Source: Halictus rubicundus (lineage: Eukaryota; Arthropoda; Insecta; Hymenoptera; Halictidae). Taken from it: a DNA stretch of 64,000 nucleotides. Below, one piece after another: positions 40,401 through 53,483 of this stretch. The stretch is taken from contig NW_027488637.1 in the NCBI RefSeq assembly GCF_050948215.1, positions 558,001 to 622,000 of the forward strand, written 5' to 3'. The first letter of the stretch is position 1; every line of letters begins with the position of its first letter. The translations under genes were made by a program, and so were the position numbers. The notes beneath the pieces were generated by a model. It saw only the letters and a list, made by a program, of their open reading frames with translations, searched no databases and was not told the DNA's origin.

Positions 40401-41450
40401 ATAGTATCCTATCCTCTATCCTATCCTCTATCCTATCCTATCCTGTATCATATCCTATCCTCTATCCTATCCTATCCTATCCTATCCTATCCACTAGCCT
40501 ATCCTATCCTCTGTCCTATCCTATGCTCTATCCTATCCTATCCTCTACCCTAAAATATCCTCTATCCTATCCAATCCTCTATCCTGTCTTCTATCCTATC
40601 CTCTATACTATCCTCTATCCTATCCTCTATCCTGTCCTCTATCCTATCCTCTATACTATCCTCTATCCTATCCTCTATCCTATCCAATCCTCTATCCTAT
40701 CCTCTATCCTATCCTATCCGCAATACAATCCTGTATCCTATACAATCCTCTAACCTATTCTATTCTCTATCCTATCCTATCCTCTATCCTATAATATCCT
40801 CTAGCCTATCCTAACCTCTGTCGTATCCTATTTTCTATCCTATCCTATCCTTTATTCTATCCCATCGTCTATCCTATAATATCCTCTATCCTATCCGATC
40901 CTCAATGTTATCCTGTATCCTATCCAATCCTCTATCCTATCCTATCCTCTATCCTATAATAAAATCTATTCTATCCAATCCTCTATCCTATCCAATCCTC
41001 TATTCTATAACATCCTCTATCCTATCCAATCATGTATCCTATCCAATCCCCTATCCCATCCTCTATCCTATCCCATCCTCTATCCTATCCTATCCTCTAT
41101 CCTATTATATCCTCTATCCTATCCTATCCTCTATCCTATCCTATCCTCAATCCTATCCTATCCTCTATCCTATCCAATCGTCTATCCTATAATATCCTCT
41201 ATCCTATCCTATCCTGAATGCTATCCTGTATCCTATCCAATACTCTATCTTATCCAATCCTCTATCCTATAATATCCTCTATTCTATCATATCCTCTATC
41301 CTATCCTATCCTCAATGCAATCCTGTATCCTATCCAATCCTCTATCCTATCCTATCCTCTATCCTATTGTATCCTCTATCCTATCCCATCCTCTATCCTA
41401 TCCTATCCTCTATCCTATAATATCCTCTATCCTATCCTATCCTGAATGCT
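37440..41450. repeat. Satellite higher-order repeat with a 1876-bp unit
   Basis: Landmarks recur at 38086/39962, 38331/40207, 38491/40367, 39029/40905, 39156/41032 and 39342/41218, all 1876 bp apart. Earlier landmarks in the first unit (37483/39342, 37580/39439) are 1859 bp apart. The difference is exactly one 17-bp monomer, missing from the first copy near 37885. Units are nearly identical apart from scattered single-base changes. Confidence 0.85.
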
Positions 41451-44433
41451 ATCCTGTATCCTATCCAATACTCTATCTTATCCAATCCTCTATCCTATAA
41501 TATCCTCTATTCTATCATATCCTCTATCCTATCCTATCCTCAATGCAATCCTGTATCCTATCCAATCCTCTATCCTATCCTATCCTCTATCCTATTGTAT
41601 CCTCTATCCTATCCCATCCACTATCCTATCCTATCCTCAATCCTATCCTATCCTCTATCCTATCCAATCGTCTATCCTATAATATCCTCTATCCTATCCC
41701 ATCCTCTATCCTATCCAATCCTCTATCATATCCTATCCTCTATCCTATCCTATCCTATCCTATCCACTAGCCTATCCTATCCTCTATCCTATCCTATCCT
41801 CTATCCTATCCTATCCTCTACCCTAAACTATCCTCTATCCTATCCAATCCTCTATCCTGTCCTATATCCTATCCTCTATACTATCCTCTATCCTATCCTC
41901 TATCCTATCCAATCCTCTATCCTATCCTCTATCCTATCCTCTATCCTATCCTATCCTCAATGCAATCCTGTATCCTATACAATCCTCTAACCTATCCTAT
42001 TCTCTATCCTATTTTATCCTCTATCCTATCCCATCCTCTATCCTATCCTATCCTCTATCCTATAATATCCTCTATCCTATCCTATCCTCTGTCGTATCCT
42101 ATTTTCTATCCTATCCTATCCTCTATTCTATCCTATCGTCTATCCTATAATATCCTCTATCCTATCCTATCCTGAATGCTATCCTGTATATTATCCAATC
42201 CTCTATCCTATCCTATCCTCTATCCTATCCTATCCTCTATTGTATAATAAAATCTATTCTATCCAATCCTCTATCCTATCCAATCCCTATCCTATCCTGA
42301 ATCCTATCCTATCCCCTATCCTATCCTTTCCTATCCTATCCTATCCTGTATCCTATTCCAATCGTCTATCCTATCCAATCCCCTATCCTATCCTGAATCC
42401 TATCCTATCCCCTATCCTATCCTATCCTATCCTATCCTATCCTATCCTCTATCCTATACTACCGTTTGTCCTATCCTATCCTCTATCCTATCCTCTCGTC
42501 TATCCTATAATATCCTCTATCCTATACTCTATCCTATCCTATCCTCAATCCTATCCTATCCCCTATCCTATTCTCTATCCTATTCCAAACCTCTATCCTA
42601 TCCTCTATCCTATAATATCCTCTATTCTATCCAATCCTCTATCCTATCCATCCTCTATCCTATCCTCTATGCTATCCTCTATCCTATCCAATCCATTATC
42701 CTATCTAATCCCCTATCCCATCCTCTATCCTATCCTATCCTCAATCCTATCCTATCCTCTACCCTATCCTATCCTCTATCCTATCCTATCCTCAATCCTA
42801 TCCTATCCTCTATCCTATCCAATCGCCTATCCCATAATATCCTCTATTCTATCATATCCTCTATCCTATCCTATCCTCTATCCTATCATATCCTCTATCC
42901 TATCCTATCCTCTATCCTATGCTATAATCTATCCTATCCTATCCTCTATCCTATCCTATCCTCTATCCTATCCAATCCTCTATCCTATCCTATCCTCTAT
43001 CCTATTGTATCCTCTATCCTATCCCATCCTCTATCCTATCCCATCCTCTATCCTATCCTATCCTCTATCCTATAATATCCTCTATCCTATCCTATCCTCT
43101 GTCGTATCCTATTTTCTAACCTATCCTATCCTCTATTCTATCCTATCGTCTATCCTATAATATCCTCTATCCTATCCTATCCTGAATGCTATCCTGTATC
43201 CTATCCAATCCTCTATCCTATCCTATCCTCTATCCTATCCTATCCTCTATCCTATCCTATCCTATATCCTATCCTATCCTCTATCCTATCGTATCCTCTA
43301 TCCTATCCTATCCTCAATGCAATCCTGTATCCTATCCAATCCTCTATCCTATAATATCCTCTATCCTATAATATCATATATCCTATCCTATTCTCTATCC
43401 TATCCTATCCTATATCCTATCCTATCCTCTATCCTATCCTATTCTCTATCCTATCCTCTATCCTATTCCAAACCTCTATCCTATCTTCTATCCTATAATA
43501 TCCTCTATTCTATCCAATCCTCTATCCTATCCATCCTCTATCCTATCCTCTATCCTATTCCAATCCTCTATCCTATCCTCTATCCTATAATATCCTCTAT
43601 TCTATCCAATCCTCTATCCTATCCATCCTCCATCCTATCCTCTATCCTATCCTCTATCCTATCCTCTACCCTCTCCTCTCCTCTATCGTATCCAATCCCC
43701 TGTCCTATCCTCTATCGTATCCAATCCTTCATCCTATCCAATCCCCTATCCCATCCCCTATCCTATCCTATCCTCAATCCTATCCTATCCTCTACCCTAT
43801 CCTATCCTCTATCCTCTCCTATCCTCTATCGTATCCAATCCCCTATCCTATCCCCAATACTATCCCATCCTCTATCCTATCCTATCCTATATCCTATTGT
43901 ATCCTCTATCCTATCCTATCCTCAATGCAATCCTCTATCCTATCCAATCCTCTATCCTATCCTATTCTCTATACTATCCTATCCTCTTTCCTATCCTATC
44001 CTCTATCCTATTCTATCCTCTATCCTATCCTATCCTCTATCCTATTGTATCCACTATCCTATCCCATCCTCTATCCTATCCTATCCTCTATCCTATCCTA
44101 TCCTCTAGCCTATCCTATCCTCAATCCTATCCTATCCCCTATCCTATCCTATCCTCTATCCTATAATACCCTCTATACTATCCAATCCTCTATCCTGTCC
44201 TCTATCCTATCCTCTATACTATCCTCTATCCTATTCTCTATCCTATCCAATCCTCTATCCTATAATATCCTCTACCCTAAAATATCCTCTATCCTATCCT
44301 ATCCTCTATCCTATCCTATCCTCTATCCTATCCTATCGTCTATCCTATCCTATCCTCAATCCTATCCTATCCCCTATCCTATCCTATCCTCTATCCTATT
44401 TCACTCCTCTATCCTATCCAATCCCCTATCCTA

Positions 44434-47400
44434 TCCTGAATCCTATCCTATCCCGTATCCTATCCTATCCTATCCTATCCTATTCTATCCTCTATCCTAT
44501 ACTACCGTTTGTCCTATCCAATCCCCTATCCTATCCTCAATACTATCCCATCCTCTATCCTATCCTATCCTATATCCTATTGTATCCTCTATCCTATCCT
44601 ATCCTCAATGCAATCCTCTATCCTATCCTATCCTCTATCCTATTGTATCCTCTATCCTATCCTATCCTCAATCCTATCCTATCCTATCCTCAATCCTATC
44701 CTATCCTCTATCCTATCCAATCGTCTATCCTATGATATCCTCTATCCTATCCAATCCTCTATCCTATCCATTCCTCTATTCTATAATATCCTCTATCCTA
44801 TCCTATCCTCTATCCTATCCTATCCTCTATCCTATCCTATCCTCTACCCTAAAATATCCTCTATACTATCCAATCCTCTATCCTGTCCTCTATCCTATCC
44901 TATCCTCTATCCTATCCTATCCTCTATCCTATCCTATCCTCTATCCTATCCTATCCTCAATCCTATCCTATCCCCTATCCTATCCTATCCTCTATCCTAT
45001 AATATCGTCTATCCTACACTATCCTCAATCCTATCCTATCCCCTATCCTATCCTATCCTATCCTATTCTATTCTCTATTCTATCCTATTTTCTGTCCTAT
45101 CCTATCCTCTATCCTATCCTGTCCTCTATTCTATCCTATCCTCTATCCTATTGTATCCTCTATCCTATCCCATCCTCTATCCTATCCTATCCTCTATCCT
45201 ATCCTATCCTCTAGCCTATCCTATCCTCTATCCTAACCTATCCTCTATCCTATAATATCATATATCCTACCCTATCCTCTATCCTATAATATCATATATC
45301 CTACCCTATCCTCTATCCTACCGTTTGTACTATCCAATCCCCTATCCTATCCTCAATACTATCCCATCCTTTATCCTATCCTATCCTATATCCTATTGTA
45401 TCCTCTATCCTATCCTATCCTCAATGCAATCCTGTATCCTATCCAATTCTCTATCCTATCCTATCTTCTATCCTATTGTATCCTCTATCCTACCGTATCC
45501 TCTATCCTATCGTATCCTCTATCCTATCCTATCCTCTATCCTATCCTATCCTCTATCCTATCCTATCCTCAATCCTATCCTATCCACTATCCTATCCTAT
45601 CCTCTCTCCTATTTCAGTCCTCTATTCTATCCAATCCCCTATCCTATCCTGAATCCTATCCTATCCCGTATCCTATTCTATCCTATCCTATTCTATCCTC
45701 TATCCTATACTACCGTTTATCCTATCCTATCCTCTATCCTATAATATCATATATCCTATCCTATCCTATATCCTATCCTATCCTCTATCCTATCCTATCC
45801 TCTATCCTATCCTATCCTCTATCCTATCCTATCCGCTAGCCTATCCTATCCTCTATCCTATCCTATCCTCTATGCTATCCTATCCTATCCTCAATCCTAT
45901 CCTATCCTCTATCCTATCCAATCGTCTATCCTATGATATCCTCTATCCTATCCAATTCTCTATCCTATCCATTCCTCTATTCTATAGTATCCTCTATCCT
46001 ATCCAATCCTCTATCCTATCCTCTATCCTATCCTATCCTCTACCCTAAAATATCCTCTATACTATCCAATCCTCTATCCTATCCTGAATCCTATCCTATC
46101 CCGTATCCTATCCTATCCTATCCTATCCTATTCTATCCTCTATCCTATACTACCGTTTGTCCTATCCAATCCCCTATCCTATCCTCAATACTATCCCATC
46201 CTCTATCCTATCCTATCCTATATAGTATTGTATCCTCTATCCTATCCTATCCTCAATGCAATCCTCTATCCTATCCTATCCTCTATCCTATTGTATCCTC
46301 TATCCTATCCTATCCTCAATCCTATCCTATCCTATCCTCAATCCTATCCTATCCTCTATCCTATCCAATCGTCTATCCTATGATATCCTCTATCCTATCC
46401 AATCCTCTATCCTATCCATTCCTCTATTCTATAATATCCTCTATCCTATCCTATCCTCTATCCTATCCTATCCTCTATCCTATCCTATCCTCTACCCTAA
46501 AATATCCTCTATACTATCCAATCCTCTATCCTGTCCTCTATCCTATCCTATCCTCTATCCTATCCTATCCTCTATCCTATCCTATCCTCTATCCTATCCT
46601 ATCCTCAATCCTATCCTATCCCCTATCCTATCCTATCCTCTATCCTATAATATCGTCTATCCTACACTATCCTCAATCCTATCCTATCCCCTATCCTATC
46701 CTATCCTATCCTATTCTATTCTCTATTCTATCCTATTTTCTGTCCTATCCTATCCTCTATCCTATCCTGTCCTCTATTATATCCTATCCTCTATCCTATT
46801 GTATCCTCTATCCTATCCCATCCTCTATCCTATCCTATCCTCTATCCTATCCTATCCTCTAGCCTATCCTATCCTCTATCCTAACCTATCCTCTATCCTA
46901 TAATATCATATATCCTACCCTATCCTCTATCCTATAATATCATATATCCTACCCTATCCTCTATCCTACCGTTTGTACTATCCAATCCCCTATCCTATCC
47001 TCAATACTATCCCATCCTTTATCCTATCCTATCCTATATCCTATTGTATCCTCTATCCTATCCTATCCTCAATGCAATCCTGTATCCTATCCAATTCTCT
47101 ATCCTATCCTATCTTCTATCCTATTGTATCCTCTATCCTACCGTATCCTCTATCCTATCGTATCCTCTATCCTATCCTATCCTCTATCCTATCCTATCCT
47201 CTATCCTATCCTATCCTCAATCCTATCCTATCCACTATCCTATCCTATCCTCTCTCCTATTTCAGTCCTCTATTCTATCCAATCCCCTATCCTATCCTGA
47301 ATCCTATCCTATCCCGTATCCTATTCTATCCTATCCTATTCTATCCTCTATCCTATACTACCGTTTATCCTATCCTATCCTCTATCCTATAATATCATAT

Positions 47401-47729
47401 ATCCTATCCTATCCTATATCCTATCCTATCCTCTATCCTATCCTATCCTCTATCCTATCCTATCCTCTATCCTATCCTATCCGCTAGCCTATCCTATCCT
47501 CTATCCTATCCTATCCTCTATGCTATCCTATCCTATCCTCAATCCTATCCTATCCTCTATCCTATCCAATCGTCTATCCTATGATATCCTCTATCCTATC
47601 CAATTCTCTATCCTATCCATTCCTCTATTCTATAGTATCCTCTATCCTATCCAATCCTCTATCCTATCCTCTATCCTATCCTATCCTCTACCCTAAAATA
47701 TCCTCTATACTATCCAATCCTCTATCCTG
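44434..47729. repeat. Satellite higher-order repeat, two adjacent 1648-bp units
   Basis: Two head-to-tail copies at about 44434-46081 and 46082-47729. Landmarks at 44438/46086, 44608/46256, 45325/46973, 45396/47044 and 45933/47581 all keep 1648-bp spacing. Single-base differences are few, for example TATCCTATTG against TATAGTATTG near 46215. Copies are directly adjacent, as expected from a recent unequal crossover. Confidence 0.85.
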
Positions 47730-50689
47730 TCCTCTATCCTATCCTATCCTCTATCCTATCCTATCCTCTATCCTATCCTATCCTCTATCCTATCCTATCC
47801 TCTATCCTATCCTATCCTCTATCCTATCGTATCCTCAATCCTATCCTATCCCCTATCCTATCCTATCCTGTATCCTATAATATCGTCTATCCTATTCAAT
47901 CCTCTATCCTATTCTATCCTCTATCCTATCATATCCTCTATCCTATCGTATCCTCTATCCTGTCCTATCCTCTATCCTATCCTATCGTCTATCCTATAAT
48001 ATCCTCTATCCTATCCTATCCTCTATCCTATCCAATCCCCTATCCTATCCTCAATCTTATCCTATCCTCTATCCTATAATATCCTCTATCCTATCCAATC
48101 CTCTATCCTATCCTATCCTCTACCTTATCCTATCCTCTATCCTATCCTATCCTCTATCCTATCCTATCCTCAATCCTATCCTATCCTCTATCCTATCCAA
48201 TCGTCTATCCTATGATATCCTCTATCCTATCCAATCCTCTATCCTATCCATTCCTCTATTCTATAATATCCTCTATCCTATCCAATCCTCTATCCTATCC
48301 TCTATCCTATCCTATCCTCTACCCTAAAATATCCTCTATACTATCCAATCCTCTATCCTGTCCTCTATCCTATCCTATCCTCTACCCTATCCTATCCTCT
48401 ATCCTATCCTATCCTCTATCCTATCCTATCGCCTATCCTATCCTATCCTGTATCCTATAATATCGTCTATCCTATTCAATCCTCTATCCTATCCTATCCT
48501 CTATCCTATCCTATCCTCTATCCTATCGTATCCTGTATCCTGTCCTATCCTCTATCCTATCCTATCGTCTATCCTATAATATCCTCTATCCTATCCTATC
48601 CTCTATCCTATCCAATCCCCTATCCTATCATCAATCTTATCCTATCCTCTATCCTATAATATCCTCTATCCTATCCAATCCTCTATCCGATCCTATCCTC
48701 TACCCTATCCTATCCTCTATCCTATCGTATCCTCTATCCTGTCCTATCCTCTATCCTATCCTATCGTCTATCCTATAATATCCTCTATCCTATCCTATCC
48801 TCTATCCTATCCAATCCCCTATCCTATCCTCAATCTTATCCTATCCTCTATCCTATAATATCCTCTGTCCTATCCAATCCTCTATCCTATCCTATCCTCT
48901 ACCTTATCCTATCCTCTATCCTATCCTATCCTCTATCCTATCCTATAATCTATCCTATCGTATCCTCTATCCTATCCTATCCTCTATCCTATCCTCTCGT
49001 CTATCCTATAATATCCTCTATCCTAACCTATCCCCTATCCTATCCTATCCTCTATCCTATTTCACTCCTCTATCCTATCCAATCCCCTATCCTATCCTGA
49101 ATCCTATCCTATCCCGTATCCTATCCTATCATTTCCTATTCTATCCTCTATCCTATACTACCGTTTGTCCTATCCTATCCTCTATCCTATCCTATCCTCT
49201 ATCCTATAATATCATATATCCTACCCTATCCTCTATCCTATCCTATCCTCTATCCTATAATATCATATATCCTATCCTATCCTCTATCCTATCCTATCCT
49301 CTATCCTATCCTATCCTCTATCCTATCCTATCCTCTATCCTATCCTATCCTCTATCCTATCCTATCCTCTATCCTATCCTATCCTCTATCCTATCCTATC
49401 CTCTATCCTATCCTATCCTCTATCCTATCCTATCCTATCCTCTATCCTATCCTATCCTCTATCCTATCTTATCCTCTATCCTAAAATATCCTCTATCCTA
49501 TCCTATCCTCTATCCTATTTTATCCTCTATCCTATCCCATCCTCTATCTTATCCTATCCTCTATCCTATCCCATCCTCTATCCTATCCTATCGTCTATCC
49601 TATCCTATCCTCTATCCTATCCTATCCTCAATCCTATCCTATCCCCTATCCTATCCTATCCTCTATCCTATCCTATCCTCTATCCTATCCTATCCTCTAT
49701 CCTATCCTATCCTCTATCCTATCCTATCCTCTATCCTATCCTATCCTCTATCCTATCCTATCCTATCCTCTATCCTATCCTATCCTCTATCCTATCTTAT
49801 CCTCTATCCTAAAATATCCTCTATCCTATCCTATCCTCTATCCTATTTTATCCTCTATCCTATCCCATCCTCTATCTTATCCTATCCTCTATCCTATCCC
49901 ATCCTCTATCCTATCCTATCGTCTATCCTATCCTATCCTCTATCCTATCCTATCCTCTATCCTATCCTATCCTCAATCCTATCCTATCCCCTATCCTATC
50001 CTATCCTCTATCCTATTTCACTCCTCTATCCTATCCAATCCCCTATCCTATCGTGAATCCTATCCTATCCCGTATCCTATCCTATCCTATCCTCTATCCT
50101 ATTTCACTCCTCTGTCCTATCCAATCCCCTATCCTATCGTGAATCCTATCCTATCCCGTATCCTATCCTATCCTATCCTATTCTATCCTCTATCCTATCC
50201 AATCCCCTATCCTATCCTATCCTCTATCCTATTTCACTCATCTATCCTATCCAATCCCCTATCCTATCCTGAATCCTATCCTATCCCGTATCCTATCCTA
50301 TCCTCTATCCTATCCTATCCTCTATCCTATCCTATCCTCAATCCTATCCTATCCCCTATCCTATCCTGTCCTCTATCCTATTTCACTCCTCTATCCTATC
50401 CAATCCCCTATCCTATCCTGAATCCTATCCTATCCCGTATCCTATCCTATCATATCCTATTCTATCCTCTATCCTATACTACCGTTTGTCCTATCCTATC
50501 CTCTATCCTATCCTATCCTCTATCCTATAATATCATATATCCCACCCTATCCTCTATCCTATCCTATCCTCTATCCTATAATATCATATATCCTATCCTA
50601 TCCTCTATCCTATCCTATCCTCTATCCTATAATATCATATATCCTATCCTATCCTCTATCCTATCCTATCCTCTATCCTATCCTATCCT

Positions 50690-52195
50690 TGTAACCGTTT
50701 ATTTTATCTTTTAACGCTTCCTGTGCGTGATCGGCAATGATCACACTTCTTGAATCAAGGGACGGTTACCACCCTTGGATAGCTCGGTTCGTGTCTGTGA
50801 GACGGAGAGGTTCTATCTACTTTTAAATCAATCGGAGATGATGTGGGAGGTAGAATGACAGTATATTTTGTCCTTAATGCTTTACAATTTGTTTATGCGT
50901 TCGCGTGACGCAGTACGACTTTAAATTCTATTGAGTATACAATTCTAGTTTAATATTCGCCCATTTCATTAAGCTCTATTATATAAATCATCACCGTGGT
51001 GGTGCGCTCGTTTGATTTCAATGGCCTCTACGCCTAGATGTTTCGGCTCGATAGCGCGATTCGCGTTCGGTATTCTTTTATGATTTCGTGACGGTCTTTC
51101 GACGGATGTGAACGCGTCACGATTTACCCGACTGACGGAGGGCCGCCGCAGCACACTTGCACTCGGCTGATTTCTCAGGAAGAGTGCAAGTGTGGCGTCG
51201 CGTACAAAGTGTCCGTCACTCTTCCGACCCTGAGGATCGCATCGATCGTCACTGGTAGTGGGTTACGATGCTTTCCGGTGTCGGGGAGGTGACTTCAACC
51301 GCACTAACCCGTACGCGGATCACAACGCGATATTCGTGATCCCGGAGGGCCGTCGCAGCACCCCCGTACTCGGCTGATTTCTCAGGAAGAGTACAAGTGT
51401 GGCGACGCGTACAAAGTGTCCGTCACTCTTCCGACCCTGAGGATTGCATCGATCGTCGCTGGTAGCGGGTTACGATGCCTTCCGGTGTCGGGGAGGTGAC
51501 TTCAACCGCACTAACCCGTACGCGTATCACGACGCGATGTTCGTGATTCCCGGAGGGCCGTCGCAGCACACTCGCACTCGGCTGATTTCTCAGGAAGAGT
51601 ACAAGTATGGCGACGAGTACAAAGTGTCCGTTACTCTTCTGACCCTGAGGATTGCATCAATCGTCACTTTCAGTGGGTTAAGATGCCTTCCGGTATCGGG
51701 GAGGTAACTTCTACTGCACTAACCCGTACGTGGACTACGACACGATATTCTCAAAGATGGAAGACACTCGGGATTGACACGTTATCCTCGTCTCGTCACC
51801 TCACCTGGATTACTATGATGTTTATTTGCTGTCGTGCGGTTTGCACGACCAGCTCCTCGGTTTGAGGTGTGCGCGAGGCGAGGGCAACGTAGTCGGTTTG
51901 ACTATCGTTCCCGAGTCGGTTTGACTCTCACCGCCGCGTACCGAATTTATGGGATCTTCCCGGATCCGCGTGTTCGCCCGATCGCGTCTAGACGTAGAGT
52001 GCTGGATCTATCGCTCGCATCGACCTCCTTCGATCGCTATCGAGTGGGGATCGATGCTTGCGCATGCTAATTAGTGGGAGATCCTGCGATCCTTTGTTAC
52101 GAAAAGGACAGCAGGACGACGCGGAACGCTGTGGTGGGGGCCCGCGTCACTCGGGCAACGCGTTGCTTGATCGATATGTAATCGATACGGTTACA
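50690..52195 (-). repeat. 3' LTR of the gypsy element (1506 bp)
   Basis: Begins TGTAACCG and ends CGGTTACA, an 8-bp terminal inverted repeat. It is the same length as the copy at 58499-60004, offset 7809 bp, and no base difference was noticed by eye. It contains three tandem copies of a unit of about 208 bp. Short frames inside it recur identically in the other LTR and show no protein family, so they are not annotated as genes. Confidence 0.95.
51136..51755. repeat. Three tandem copies of a ~208-bp unit inside the LTR
   Basis: Each copy starts CGGAGGGCCG, at 51136, 51343 and 51551. Each goes on through CTCGGCTGATTTCTCAGGA, CAAAGTGTCCGT and GGGGAGGT to the next start. Copies differ at scattered bases, so the triplication predates this insertion. 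The same array is in the other LTR at 58945-59564. Repeats inside an LTR commonly act as enhancer blocks, but that is inference. Confidence 0.85.
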
Positions 52196-52781
52196 TATGC
52201 CCCCCCCCACTGAATTCGCGACTGCCGTCGCAGGAACGCAGTCTAGATGCACTGCAGTCGCGATGTATAAACAAACAAAGTTCTTGAAAACGAAAGGAAA
52301 ATATATTGCTCTGACATTTAACTAAATAATATTTACTTGACCAAACGAGGACTCTTAAAAGAAAATTTTTATTTTGCGTTCCCACTCAAACTTGATGTAA
52401 CATAACGGAAAAGAGGAGAAAAGAGAAAAAAAAAATATATTGTTTTGAGAATTAATAAAATAATATTGACTTGAGTAAACGAGCATACTGACGTTCTTTT
52501 GCGCACCCTTAATAATAACTAAAAATTTCTATGTGTCACCAACAAACAAAAAAAAAGACATTTCTTTTGCGCATCCCTTTACGCTTAATGTAACAACAGA
52601 AGGAGAGAAAAGAAAATATACTGCTTTGAAATTTAACAAAAAAAAGTAATATTACCTTGCCTTGCCTTTATAATATTGCCTTGAGCAAACGGGCTCTTTT
52701 GCACGTACCTTAGAATTTATATTAACTTATATAACTAAGAGTAAAACGAAAAGAAAAAAAAAAACTAATTATTTTTCTTTT
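52196..52781. other. 3' untranslated internal region of the gypsy element
   Basis: AT-rich sequence between the third ORF and the 3' LTR. It holds three diverged direct repeats, starting near 52301, 52435 and 52616. Each begins with ATATATTG or ATATACTG and runs into CTTGA-(C/G)-(C/T)AAACG, followed by GCG-rich and AAGAGGAGAAAAGAG-like sequence. No frame with a recognisable product was seen. Confidence 0.7.
52199..52212 (-). promoter_or_regulatory. Polypurine tract next to the 3' LTR
   Basis: On the minus strand a purine run, AGTGGGGGGGGGC (nine G), lies four bases or so before the 3' LTR. In this family the polypurine tract resists RNase H and primes plus-strand DNA synthesis. Position and composition fit. 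The exact ends are inferred. Confidence 0.7.
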
Positions 52782-53354
52782 TTATCGCTTATCGTTTCGT
52801 GGTGATTCTAGCAGCTCGTGGATGAGCTCTTCCGTGAGCGGGAGGAGGCCGAGTGGGTCCTTGGGATCCAGGTCGGCTACCTCCACCTCGTAGTCTTCCA
52901 CCTGGTCCCAGGAGAAATCCAGGTTTTCCTTTGAAGACTCCGGAGGAAGCCCCGGGCTGAGTTCCGCTGCATGCGGCTGGCGATGGTTGTCGTTATCCTG
53001 TGGGATTACCTCCCACGAGAGGTCTAATTCCTTCACCGGCGTTGACGGACCAGCCGTTGTGGAGGGTTTAATCTGGTGACTGACCCTAGTGGTCCCAGTT
53101 AACGGACCCTTCTTCGGTGTTTGTACCCGTGCGTGAGTTTTTCGTAGCGTGGCTTGCGTGGCCACGCCGCCACGATACCGGGATCCACGACCGATGGACC
53201 AGGGCCGCGGTACTATTGTCGGTATCGTTAATTCTGGGATTTCGTGATAATGGAGATCCATCCCCGTTTGTGTGGGCCTGGACACCATAGCCCATGAGGC
53301 GTAGGCCTGCGTGCCCACCTCGCGTTTCTCAACGGTTACGTTTTGGTTTTCCAT
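52782..53354 (-). CDS. Third ORF of the gypsy element, function unknown
   Basis: A 190-residue protein with an ATG start and TAA stop, 129 bases after pol. It sits where env sits in errantiviruses, but I see no signal peptide, no long hydrophobic segment, no furin site and few cysteines, so an envelope role is not supported. The middle is basic and rich in Arg, Thr and Pro (about 50-110). The C-terminal part is acidic, with two similar motifs, LDLSWEVI and LDFSWDQV, about 35-40 residues apart, and ends in a Leu-rich acidic segment LLPLTEELIHELLE. Acidic, repeated W motifs suggest a protein-interaction or accessory role, perhaps translated from a spliced RNA. The product is not recognised. Confidence 0.6.
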   Translation of the reverse strand: MENQNVTVEKREVGTQAYASWAMVSRPTQTGMDLHYHEIPELTIPTIVPRPWSIGRGSRYRGGVATQATLRKTHARVQTPKKGPLTGTTRVSHQIKPSTTAGPSTPVKELDLSWEVIPQDNDNHRQPHAAELSPGLPPESSKENLDFSWDQVEDYEVEVADLDPKDPLGLLPLTEELIHELLESPRNDKR

Positions 53355-53483
53355 TGCGAACTGTGTCTCAATGTTAGTTTCCGCGCGTATTTATAGGCCA
53401 TCGGTTTGGGGATTCTTGGAATCCTTGCCTCGACATAATTCTGTTTATCTGCTGGGTGCTCTAGTTTTGCACGTTGGCTTTGT

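Larger units (their letters stand above)
36824..50689. repeat. CTATC-pentamer satellite array, middle block
   Basis: About 14 kb of the same satellite, in the same orientation as the left block. It contains two well-defined higher-order families (about 1876 and 1648 bp). In the last 1.7 kb (from about 49000) there are more homogeneous 17-bp units, plus a local 328-bp duplication anchored on CTATCTTATCC at about 49463 and 49791. The first 5 bases are the right-hand target duplication of the solo LTR and the last 4 are the left-hand target duplication of the gypsy element. No gene is seen. Confidence 0.97.

Noticed and set aside
6618..50689. CRISPR-like array
   Set aside because: The repeats are contiguous satellite monomers without unique spacers, in a eukaryotic retroelement context.
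50969..52070. Short frames of 60-87 codons inside the gypsy LTRs
   Set aside because: They recur identically in both LTRs because the LTRs are copies. They overlap the 208-bp tandem repeat and show no domain.
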